Part shown: positions 1-11,100 of the stretch, in pieces
Layout of the letters: each line of letters opens with the position of its first letter
How positions within the stretch are numbered: the first letter of the stretch is position 1
DNA from: Liolophura sinensis
Taxonomy: Eukaryota; Mollusca; Polyplacophora; Chitonida; Chitonidae
Direction: 5' to 3'
Length of the DNA: 60,000 bases
Assembly: GCF_032854445.1 (NCBI RefSeq)
Contig: NC_088301.1
Coordinates: forward strand, 9,422,281 to 9,482,280
Translations under genes and position numbers: made by a program
Notes under the pieces: model-generated
What the model was told of the DNA's origin: nothing
The model's database searches: none
Seen by the model: only the letters and a program-made list of their open reading frames with translations

Positions 1-135
1 TATGAGCAAGATATGCAAAAAATCCCAGACTCAAATACTTTAAACAGGATACAGGCGACTTGTCATCTGAGCTGTTGTACTTTTGCCGGTTAAAATGGTA
101 TTGGTTATTCATTATTGTTGTTGATGCTGTTGTAG

Positions 136-2480
136 GTCACAGACATAAAGATGATGATGACAGGTAAGGCTGTCTTGTTGCTATGGAAGTTATTCTTTGC
201 AGTGGAAGTGCTTTATGTCCACAGGATCATTTTTCAAGTTTTCAAAGTAAACAAGTCTTAGAAACTTGTGCATTATTGAAGGTGACAACATTCTACCTTT
301 AACCTCTTGTTGCAGGTAAATTACTCAGACATGATTTTTTTCCGCTTTTTAGCGGAATTCCGCTTTTTCTTTGTTCAGTTTCGATTAATTTACCTGTTTT
401 CCGCAGGTTTTTCTAGCTTCCGGGGCCTAGGCGGCCCCTGGACCCCGGCCTTTTTGGGCTATGATAGTAAATTTCAGCTATTTTCTTGGTTCACCACAAT
501 CATGTCTGATTATTTGACTCTGACATACTTGTCTGAAGACATAGAACTATGTGAATCATCTGCATGTACTGAGTCCATTTGTACAAAATGTTTCTGATAC
601 TTTGTTAAACTTATGTCACCTCAAATGGTATTTTAATATTGACAGTAGCTGTCATTTTCAAAACAGATCCCAGAGAATGGATTTTATAGACATGTGGTTT
701 TGTGAAAATGTTCAGTAATATTTAAATAGTCGCAAAATATTATAATTCCTTGGGGCCTCCATGGCTGAGGTGGTGAGCTCAGGTCCAGCTCATGCTGGCT
801 TTCTTTCAGCTGTTTCCTGGGAGGGTCTGCCAGCAACCTTTGCATGGCCATGGTTTTAACCCTATACTAGTATTCTAGATTAGCTTTCACGATGCAGTAG
901 TGTTTTATTTTTATTTTTTTGGCGAAAGATACGGTTTTTACATCTCATCGAACGACATACCTCTTAGTGGATCACTTGGCTAAAGCTTTGTTTTCGTGGC
1001 CACTGTAAGGCTGCTTGACCCATGAGCTGTGGCTATATGTCAGCAGGGTTGTCGGGTACCCCATTGACTGTGGTGGAACACGTGGAACCGAGAAAAGTTT
1101 AGTGAAACTTCGTCTTGACACATCTTCAGGGCATCTCAATTATCAACAGCAAGGTGACATCACAATTACTCTAGCTCTCTAACATCCAAGATGTTTTCTG
1201 TATAATAGTCAGCAGTCGCCTGTGGCGGATAAACTTGTGGACTTCGGCAATGAAGGTCCAAGTGATAAATAGCTTTCTTGGAAATTGGGCCTACTAGAAG
1301 GATATTTCTTCCACTGCTTGGACTGTTGATACAGTAGGCCTGCTATATCATTAACAGTTTAAGTAGCCTGTAGATGCATGGCCGGGGTATTCCTGGTTCC
1401 AGTCATAGCCTCTGGAGGGGTTGTGCTGGGGATTTTGGTCCCTGTTAAAAATAACTGACCTAGTTATCACAGACGTCAGAGAAAGCACCTTGGTTTGAAC
1501 ACGGCATTTCAATAATTTTACTGTATTTTATAAAAGAAAACAGGGGAAAAAAAAACTTCCTTTGTATGCGAGAAAGACAAAGGAGCAAAATTTAAATTCT
1601 TCAATTCTATTGAATTTAGAGAAAAAAGATTATATCATAAAACCAGTGAGATGCCATCTTCTCCGGCAGGCGTAGGGTCTACTGGGGAATATCCAAAATG
1701 AATGTGGTTTGGGCTAAGACGGTATGCTACTGTCTGACATAATTTGTGATACCGTTGTTGAATGTTACACAGCTTGTAAATTAACTAATTTTACGTCAGT
1801 GGTGGTCTGTAAATGATACACACCTGTCCCACAACACTGTGTGAATTGGCCCTGCTGCTACACATAAATAAATCGCTGTAAACGATCTCAAAATGATGTC
1901 TTATGCAGTAGTGCTGTGTTATCATACGTCACTTCATGTATCGAATGGGTAAAGGCTACGTCACAGCTTAGGCCGCGCAATCTGATAGCAACGTGTTTGA
2001 TTCGATAAAATTCTCAATATGTCTGCCTTAATTTACACCAGTCGTTTGTGTAGTATTGTGATTTTGCTCTGGATGTTAGTCGGTGAAATCTCATTAAAAT
2101 AATAAAATATGATTCTTTTTAGAAAGCTTGAGAATCCTGCTTTCGATTGAAATATGATTTAACCAGGTGCTGTCTTGCCCCTTAATTTTTCTGGCTTGCG
2201 TGACTTTCTGTTTTTTATGTATTGATTAGAATTCGTGAACCAAACCATTGTTAATCTCTTGTTATGATCAGAATGCACTGATAAATTTTCTTGCAGGAGG
2301 CACAGAAGTAAGAAGAGCAAACATGACCACCGACATCGTGATCGAGAAGATCGACATCGTGATCGTCACAGAGACAGAGATCGAGGCAGAGACGATCACA
2401 GAATGTCCAAGGAAGAGCTGGAAATCAAGGAGGCCAATGAACTGAGAGCAAAGCTTGGCATGGCCCCATTAAGACCATAA
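136..2480 (+). CDS. 3' end of an Arg/Asp/His-rich (RD/RS-type) nuclear protein gene, two terminal exons
   Basis: Two exons are visible: 136-163 (28 nt, AG before it, GTAAGG after it) and 2297-2480 (acceptor TTTTCTTGCAG). Their phases join exactly: AG from the first plus G from the second make an Arg codon, and translation then runs 60 codons to TAA at 2478-2480. The encoded tail is first basic and repetitive (HRHKDDDDR, then repeated DRHRDR) and ends in a compact motif, ELEIKEANELRAKLGMAPLR. RD/RS repeats are typical of pre-mRNA splicing factors, and an LRAKLGL-PL motif occurs in SART1. A PRPF38-type or other spliceosomal protein is equally possible, so I give no symbol. The gene starts left of the window. 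The final exon also reads open in the wrong frame (MTTDIVIEKID...), which I reject because the low-complexity RD frame continues across the splice junction. Confidence 0.72.
164..2296 (+). other. Last intron of the RD-rich gene
   Basis: This 2.1-kb stretch lies between the GTAAGG donor at 164 and the TTGCAG acceptor at 2291-2296. It contains a truncated tRNA-derived SINE at about 752-851 and otherwise AT-rich sequence without a convincing exon. A segment near 961-981 briefly resembles the 5' part of 5.8S rRNA, but the similarity does not extend. Confidence 0.6.
752..851 (+). mobile_element. SINE family 1, truncated copy
   Basis: It begins GGGGCCTCCATGGCTGAGG, followed by the CCAGCTCATGCTGGCTTTC and GGTCTGCCAGCAACCT blocks shared with the complete copies at 42969, 47706 and 57306. 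The middle tRNA-like section is shortened and the 3' tail is missing. Confidence 0.75.
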
Positions 2481-3320
2481 ATGAGAAATCTCCTCGTCCA
2501 ACTCCTTGATTTAAAGCAGAAAGAATCTACAGCATGACTTTCGAATTGTTGTAATACAAAAGTAATGGGACTTTCACTTTACCAGACTTTAATTACTTTC
2601 AGTACCCGATTTCATTGACCTTTTCATATGCTTAAGCATATTTTCAGGGTAATTTTCTGCCTGGACTGAAGAAAGTTATTATCCGCAAAGCAGTGACATT
2701 AAGAATCACAAAGATAATAACTTATTGCTGTAATTGAAGATAAAGGTGGATTAATTGTGTTTAAATTTGCCCTGAAACATGTGAAAAGGTTAAGAAAAAG
2801 GGTACACTTCAAGAACTGGACCTTGCTGCACCAATGCCTATGCTTGTACATGTACATATTTGTGGAAGCCAGAGTTCTGAAAGATAGAATCAAGTACAGT
2901 GTATTCTTCAAGTATATTACATCCTTGCTTTTTGTTCAGCATGTTATCGGACACTGGTCAGTCTTTTACAAACCTTGAATTATATTTTTTTGCAAAGTCA
3001 ACTTTTTGCTTAATAATCAAGGGCCCCAATTCAAACTGTTAAGCGAGGCATTAACTTTAGTCCAGAATGAAGTCTGATTGGTTTTGTACAAGACCCAGTC
3101 TAGTTTTAAGACTAAGCTCGTTAAACACGTAATACCCTTGTGAACTATCAGCAAATGGATTTCCAAAATTTTATTCAAAAAAGAATGCTGTCATTTTTGG
3201 ACTGGATTAAAATTTGATTAATACGTTGTTCAGTGTGAGGTAACAGAACCTTCAGAGCAGTTTGTCAAAGAAGTTGACATTTTATACTCATCAATAAAAA
3301 GGGTTTGCTCACTCTGCAAG
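2481..3320 (+). other. 3' UTR of the RD-rich gene
   Basis: This AT-rich stretch follows the stop codon at 2478-2480. The first canonical polyadenylation hexamer in a good position is AATAAA at 3293-3298, followed by a T-rich and GT-containing stretch, so the transcript probably ends near 3310-3340. Short open frames here (2699-2978) overlap each other on opposite strands and look accidental. Confidence 0.5.
3293..3298 (+). terminator. Polyadenylation signal AATAAA
   Basis: Canonical hexamer about 815 nt after the stop codon of the RD-rich gene, followed by a TTTTTTTGTGG stretch at about 3338 that could serve as the downstream element. Confidence 0.45.
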
Positions 3321-4143
3321 CTTGTTCAAACTGTTATTTTTTTGTGGTTAGGTCAGCGTATCATAACAACCCCTTTGAGAAATAGCTCCAAGCTGTTTGT
3401 GTATGAATGGAAGGCCAGTAATGTCTGGGCGCAGTTTCAGATGACTTTTCTTCTAAATCACGTTGCCCACCACAGCACAATGTTATTTTAGAGAAAAATC
3501 ATGAGAAATTTGACTTCAGAAGTTTTGTTAAAGTGGCTTCTGGTGTCTTCAGAATGCCATTTCAATAGGTTTCAAAAGTGACTTTCGATACATGTACCAA
3601 GCATAGTCACCATTCATTCATTCATTCATTCAACCCCAAGCAATAGACACAAAAAGCACACAAGCCAAGATGAAAACCGATATTATTTTATTTCTTTCAA
3701 CAGCCAGGGATGGATACATAATTACAGCTGTGATTTGGTGAAGGCGAAGCATATAAATTGTCAGCCAAATACAAGAAAAATTTCTACAAAAAAGAAACAG
3801 CTGGGAAAAGTTCTGCAAAGTTGATAGACGTAGTAGATGAGGTATGAATGACAAAAGTGGTGTGTACAGATTCTGTGGAGTAAAACAACTTAAGAAGGAA
3901 ATCTTAAAAACCTTTGACAGCACATAGGACAACAAACTAAGAATTTCCAGGTACATGTAATTTCGTCTCACTGGAAAACCATACGAGTTGTATATAACAT
4001 AATGAAAATATACATGTAGGAAATTCACGCCAGCTTCAGAAACCATCTCAAAATGTATCGTGAGGTAATGAACTATGAACAGCTACTGATTTCTTAGGTT
4101 GAGGATTTGTCCACTCTGTACAGGATGTTCGTCACTCCTGCAC

Positions 4144-4171
4144 ACGCACACCTGTAATAACAGGTGTGCGT
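4144..4171. repeat. Perfect 12-bp inverted repeat with 4-nt loop
   Basis: ACGCACACCTGT, then AATA, then the exact reverse complement ACAGGTGTGCGT. It lies between the two convergent genes, so it could be a transcribed hairpin or a remnant of a foldback element. Confidence 0.8.
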
Positions 4172-4481
4172 ACATTTCTGAAAACACTTCTATAAGTAGC
4201 TATAGTAACCAGGCAGGGTAAAAAACTAACTTTTCCCCTTCATCTTCAATTAAATCTTATTGCTTTTGATGTGATGTTTCAGAAAATCTGGAACATGCTT
4301 ATTTGCATGTTTGACTTGCAAATATCGCTAAGATCTTGCAAATCACTAAATGTAGGCCTATATAGTTCTATCAACAAAAATCTTCAGCATAAATCAACGC
4401 GCCTTCTACGAGCAAGTGCAAGCTCTATACAACTGTACGTGTAAATATGTACTTACATGTATACCCAGTAATTCAGAGTTT

Positions 4482-4648
4482 CTTTCACAAAGCTTTGTAA
4501 ATCACATTTCTCGTTACTTTTTTTTTCTAAAGCTGGGATTGAGATAAATGTCTATCTCAGTTTCAGGTTATAGTGCCATAAGGCCAGGTTTTCAACATTA
4601 TTGATAATGTTAAAAAAATGAGTTACAAAGTTTTGTGAAAGTGGGCCC
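4482..4648. repeat. Foldback (MITE-like) element, family 2
   Basis: The left arm TTTCTTTCACAAAGCTTTGT and the right arm ending ACAAAGTTTTGTGAAAGTGG are near-complementary inverted repeats of about 20 bp around an AT-rich core. The outer end GTGAAAGTGGGCCC resembles the ends of the copy at 7440-7569. Confidence 0.5.
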
Positions 4649-6878
4649 ACTATGATAAATATATTTACACCAGACGTTTTAATGAAAAGCAATCTAAACT
4701 GTGCCATCTCTTTCAATATTATCAAAACTATAGTGAATGTGTCAAACACGTCAGCTACAGCCCAATGACCAGTACTCTCAATAATGAGTTCTTATCCCAT
4801 GATCGTTGCCATCTTTACATGGGCTTTTATTGTAACAACATACAACAAATATGCTACAATGGCTTACAAACATAGACGAACACTGACATGCAAAAAACAA
4901 AACTAAAAGAAACAAAATTAGTAAAGACCCATAAATAATTGAAAAGCTGAGGGTAGAAGAGAGAGAAAAACAAGCACTACAACATGTTCTACATGTCTGT
5001 ATCAAAAATGTTTGTCCATTAATTAAATACTTGTAAGCAAAATTCTATAGTTGTCTTTTTCATTTGAACCACCAGTAGCCTAATGATCAGAAATGAATGG
5101 AAGAAAGGGGGAGATAACTGAAGATTAAGGTATAAAACTTGAAAATGAAGAACACTACTAATGCCAAGTACCAAAATTGCAAAATAGATCTACTAATCAA
5201 AAGATATGTTCACAAACAAAAGAGAAATGTGACAAAAGAAAAACAAAGATTCAACTCGGAAACAGATAATTATAAGTTCCTGTACCTCTGAACACGAGAC
5301 GATTTAAGCAATTCTACTTGTACATTTTGAGAAAGAAATGCGGTGGACATGCATATATGTGGACATCGATTTGTAACCTTGGCAGGCTGATAACATCTTT
5401 ATAATGTGAATGTCAAGCTCTCTCCAAGCTCACTATTATGTCTAAGCCAACATTCTGTGGATGATCCACTTACCACAACATATTTTTAAAAAAACTAACA
5501 ATAAAACATACTAAATAATCAAGTATCAAAACCAAAAATCAAAACGGGTCAAGAATACATATGTTCTGCAATGCAAACAACATAAATTGCCTGGACACAA
5601 AACACAAAATTTCACTGACAAACATTTATTATGGCTGTTGGTTTTTAATACCAAGGAAAGAAACCGTAGAGCCTGGAATAAACCACCGACCTTTGGCAAA
5701 TTATGATAAACTTTTTCACATGTTTAAGAGGTACATATGCCAACAGACTTGCATACCAGATTAGACGATCAGGTCCCATGAGAGACTTCAACACCAGTAG
5801 AGTCATCATTAAAAACCCCCAACAAAAAGAGTGAGCGAGAAAGTCTAAAAATTCCCTATCCCAGACTGGGATTGAACCTACACTTTGTCTGCTCGCAGTT
5901 AGGAGTCATCACTAGTATATAGAGGCGTATTACACCTTCCCATCACATTAATTCATTTGTATCAATGAATTAATATGAAGCTTACAGCCACTATAAAGTT
6001 ATGTTACATGAGTGCATGTATAATTAACATGAGAAGAGGGGAAAACATGTATTCTCTGAGTTCCTTTATTTTTTTGTAAAAAGAATCGCACAATTTTAGC
6101 AAAGTGTGTAATTATTAATACCTTGACAGCTTTGCGATTCTGTCAGGTACATAATTACCTGCTATTATGCGCAGAGCCATTGATATATCTGAAACTTTGT
6201 GTCTCAAAGTGGACAATATTATTAACAAACATTAATTATAATTAACAAAGAAAACAAATCTCACATCAAACAGATGTACAACAATAACCACAGACAAATA
6301 GCATATGGAATAAGAAATCATATAACAGGTTCTAAGGTAAAACGTGTAGTACAATATTTTGATATGCAAACATAACAATTGGTTAAAAAACAACAGTAAA
6401 ATATGTCAACTTTGCTTTTGTATGTTAATCATAAACAAGATAATCTGACTCTGAAGGTCTAACAGTACAGTGTATGGAACTGAGGAGCATTAGATACATG
6501 TGCATCCACAAGCATTCTGGCAAATCTCTCATAGCCAAATTTCTCGATCTCCACACAAGTAGATCCTAAACAATGGCAGGAAAATAGTTCAACCTTAACA
6601 TAACACATGTTGTATAGTGTTCTCACAAACAAACAAAAAATTAAATGGAGTAAGTGCTACTGAATATCATGAAAGCTTGACATTTATCTTTAGTTTCCTA
6701 TATAACTATGACGATAAGCTACCCAAGAACAACTTAAGCTGCCTGGCGTAACTGTACGCATACACGACTTCATTTGTACTACTTTTGCACTGGTACACAT
6801 TACAGTTAAGCTGTTAAGGAATAAATCAAGCTGCTTGCACTATCAAAAACGGGCATCTTCCTACAACTGTAAAACAAA

Positions 6879-6884
6879 TTTATT
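6879..6884 (-). terminator. Candidate polyadenylation signal of the E2 gene
   Basis: AATAAA on the minus strand, 1.3 kb after the stop codon at 8183-8185. It is only one of several such hexamers downstream; transcript data would be needed to choose. Confidence 0.22.
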
Positions 6885-7439
6885 TTTCAAATGAAGCGCA
6901 CGAGAAGCTCTTTATAAGCACAGGCACCGACAAACTTTCTTATGATGTCTGACTTACAGACTTGTATGTCGTACTGTTGACAAGTGGTCATCAAAAGGAC
7001 ACAAGACTCCAAGTTCTGATGATTGCATACTGACTACAGAAAAAAAGACTACTGTATTAATGGCAACCCTGCACCTTAGTAACAGCTTGTACATTTGTAC
7101 CTCGAAAACGGTTCAGTCAAAATCCCTTCTGACTTCTACACCACTTTTAGAAACAAATGCACACAGATTTGTTCTTTTCATTTTCATTTAATTTCTTTAA
7201 AACTTTATATATACTTGTGCTATGTGTTCAGACATCAAGTTCTTTCTCAGACTATGTTGGAAAATAACATCTATTTGTGGATACCATGACTTTTAATTAT
7301 TTTTCAGTCGCACCTTAATAACAAACCTGTAGATAGGTGTATTATGTGTATACAGAAACATATATTATATACACATAAACACCTGGATGAGAACATTCCA
7401 ACATTAACAAAAACACGTCATCATCACATATATTCACCA

Positions 7440-7569
7440 GGGCCCGGTTTCACAATGCACTCTTAAAATTACTTTCACTTAACTACCATGGCAACCAGTA
7501 CTGTAAGCATTATGTCGTCACGGTAGTTGTGAGCTCGTAATGTTAAGAGATCTTCATGAAACTGGGCCC
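7440..7569. repeat. Foldback (MITE-like) element, family 2
   Basis: The ends are inverted: GGGCCCGGTTTCACAATGCA at the left and the complementary TTCATGAAACTGGGCCC at the right, with inner arms CTCTTAAAATTAC and GTAATGTTAAGAG also complementary. This is a palindrome-like non-autonomous element of about 130 bp. Confidence 0.6.
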
Positions 7570-8182
7570 ATGGCCTTTAACAACATGTTCATAAACAGTT
7601 AACAATGAGCACTTTGTCGCTAGGGAAATACACCTGTTATACACCTGTACACAATTACAATGTTGGGCTATCAACAATATGATATAAAATACGGCATCAC
7701 ATCTGAACAAAGCAAATAACACAACACAGGTTTGGAAACATTATGCTACAGCATTTTGGAAAACAAAAATGTAGTTTTTCCGAATCCTCGACATGTATCC
7801 ACAATGAAATATTTACACCTGAGAAGTTCAGCTTGGCATCAACCTCCACAGTAAGCAAGAAAAACTTATGTATGCTCTGCATTTTATACAGCATCATTAT
7901 ATGTTAGAGAACTGCTACAAGCATGCTTCTTCCAGTACCATTCACCTAGCCTAAGTTCCACAAGCATTCCACTGACACACCACAGACAAATCAAGGGCAA
8001 GCTAATGGCTTTCTATTAGTTTGCTTCTAAACCACCTTTGACCCCAGCATTGAGCAAGCACATATACATGTACACTACCAGGCATTTTATAACAAACAGC
8101 CGAGCAAAGCCTGTATGAGGATGCGTTATTGTGTCACATACAATGTAGATGGTCTGTGAGGAGAGCAATGCCTGAGGATGCA

Positions 8183-11100
8183 TTACATCATGGAATCCTC
8201 AGAATTTGAGGACAGGTTGGTCACATTGGGCGGAGCTTCCAGTTTACTGAGCTCCTGTTTCAGCGTCTCAATGGCTCTCTCCAATTTACTGTAGTGCTTT
8301 TTGCAATTCTTCAGCCAGCCTTCAGCTTCCTACACAAAAATCAGATACAATGGTTATGCAGAGATATACTGAGCAATCTCACACAACTTGGACATGTGGA
8401 CACCCTTAATGCAAAAAGATGAGTTCAAAGACATAACTGTACTTGATTATCTGCAGACAATTACGGTAGCTTGATGTGTAGAAGAAATCAGATTGCCTAG
8501 AGTAAACCACGAGCCTGCAGCAAACAACTGACCCTTCTTCACCCAGTGAACCTAAGAACCCGCCTGGGTCATTACGATGCGCTAGTGCACTAATCAACTG
8601 ACCCACAGAGGCCCCCTAAAATAGAATCATGTGGCATGATAATATTCTGTGAGTGACACTGAATCAGACGCAGATGCTGCAAGTCTTAATCAAATGAAGC
8701 AAAAATGAATGTGGCCAGTCCTCGAGCTTACTGGATGCTTTCATACAACGGCATGGTTTTGTCAAGCTTTTCGACATAAGCTTTAGGTCAACTTTATTGC
8801 GCTGGATCCAGATGCTTTCAATCAACAGCTGACTGTATGCTCAGCTTAGGACCGTGGACATAAATTTATACAACATCATAAAAGTAACAATCTGTACACT
8901 ATATAACCCATTTGCTTCTGAAGCTCTTACCCTGATTTATATATGTATTTGATTGGTGTTTTACGCAGTACTCAAGAATAATTCACACATACAACGAAGA
9001 CCAGCATTATAGCGGAGCAAAGTTGAAACACATGACCATCTGCAGGTTGCTTGCAGACCTTCTCACATACGGCTGGAGAGAGCATGAGCTGGACTTGAAC
9101 TCACAGCGATCGCATTGGTGGGAGGCTCACATGCTAACCCACTTGGCCAAGGAGGCCATCTTACCTTGATGATGCGTTCTCTCTTCAGGTAGAAGTGAGT
9201 CTTAATGACCTCCTCAAACCCAGGGGTAGGGTTGTGCAGCTGACCAATCATAGCATAGCGAATGTTGTTAATTCTCACATCTGCCAATACAAAACATTTG
9301 CTGCATTTATTTAATTTATAGGTATTTTATGTAGTACTTGAGAATATTTCACAACAGTTGCCAACATCATAGTAGGAGGAAACCAAGCAAAGTACAGCGG
9401 AAACCCAAGACCATCTAGACGTTGTTGAAGACCTTCAAACATACATGTACCAACAGAGTGGAAGCCAGCATGACCTGTACTTGAACTCACTGCGACCACA
9501 TCAGGGAGAGGCTCCCAAGTCATTTTTCTGCGCTAGCATGCTAACCACCTAGCTATGCAGGCTCCACACTTGCTGCAAACACCTGAGTAAGTCACAATAT
9601 TAGCCTGCTTTGAGGGTAACTCTCAGAAGCATTCAGATGATACCACAAATAAAGCTGTTTGGACATTAATGATGTGGTTTACATACTTCCTAATCCAGCT
9701 AATTGCAGGAAAAAATTTACTATCGAGAAGTGTGAAATAATGAATGCCATTTCTATACCAGTTACCTGTCAAGTTATGAGACAGATTTACCAAATTCCTC
9801 AACCCTTTGGCAACTTTTAGTGTGATTTATGCACCTTTTCGCTTTGATTTTTGAGGCAAATCTACAATTTCAATTTCAGGACAATTTTTATCAGTCTCCA
9901 CAGAATAATGCCCTCAGAATATGCTTGATTAAATACCATGCAAACATGTGAAATGGTTGAAGAATTACAGTTAATGTACATAACAGTTCAGGGCATCTCA
10001 ATCCGCTAAAGCATTGTTCTTCCAACAACTGATTGGGTAAGAAGGTCTGTCTGGTACCTTGCGAAGGTAAGTGATTTTCTCCTTCACCCAAATCACATCA
10101 GTTAAATAATCTTGAGTATGGCGTAAAACAAAAATCAAATATTTTACTGTTATTTTCACACAGGTTAGGTTTTCTTTTCAGCCATTAAAGAGTACTCCCA
10201 GCAGATAATTCAGGTGACAAGATGACATATCTTCAATATGCAGCCTGCAATTTTTATGCTCTAACTCCCGCTGCACCAGATTTACAGAAACAACAGCATT
10301 GCAAGGTGTAGAACGTTCCACAGAACAGAGTATGAAATAACTTGAAAGATTAGCTAAAAGTTCTACACTGTCTAACATAAATCAGTGGCATGACATTACA
10401 AAGGGAGGTCAATCGAATGTTTCCTTAGGTATCACTTCTCACACATTATCAAAAGTGGATTTTACCTGCATTGTAGTCCTCACTGTGCAGTTTTCCGGCA
10501 GCCGTTCCTATCTCCTGCTCAAATCCGGGCTCGTTAAAGTACGGGTCAGGTACAAGTATAAGAGACTGGATGGACACAAGGACCTGTACAATACCCCAAA
10601 CAGAGGGGGAGGGTATTACAAGTAGACAAACAGCTACTTCAGTCCCAAGAAAAACTAGGTGAAAATTTGGGAATTATGTGAAGAAAGGCTTATGGAACAC
10701 AGCCATGTTTCAAAATTCCAGGCTAATTCTCTGGTAAAAATGATTTTAAATAATCCTATTTAAAGCCACTAACTAAGGATGTTCTATTCATTAATTTCCA
10801 GAAAACTACAATATTCCTTGCCAGTGTGTGATGCTGAATGACGCACATATGATGTCAAACAATTTCACTGCCATGAAGTCAAAAGCATTTGATACTACAG
10901 TGTCATTTGTGTAGTGGCCATACATCAACGAATATGACATCATGCAGAAATGATGAAAACATTTTGTTCACGTATGATCCTTCAAGACATATAATAGTAG
11001 AATTACGCTACAATTTTTTTGCTGATAAGTTGGGAATGCATCCCAGGCTATCTACATCTGTGCATTTTAACCCGTTCACAAACCATCAAAGCTAAAAAGT

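Larger units (their letters stand above)
3321..8182. other. Convergent intergenic region, including the unresolved 3' UTR of the E2 gene
   Basis: No exon is recognisable on either strand. The region holds a (TTCA)n microsatellite near 3611-3633, a perfect 12-bp hairpin at 4144-4171, two foldback elements (about 4482-4648 and 7440-7569) and SINE-like scraps near 5850-5930. The 3' UTR of the minus-strand E2 gene must lie at its right end. AATAAA on the minus strand at 6879-6884 is one plausible signal, but several others exist (for example about 6065 and 3687), so I do not fix the transcript end. Confidence 0.5.

Noticed and set aside
961-981. Similarity to the 5.8S rRNA start (TTAGTGGATCACTTGGCT)
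   Set aside because: Only about 18 bases agree; the following sequence does not match the conserved GATGAAGAACGCAGC region. Probably chance or a tiny relic.
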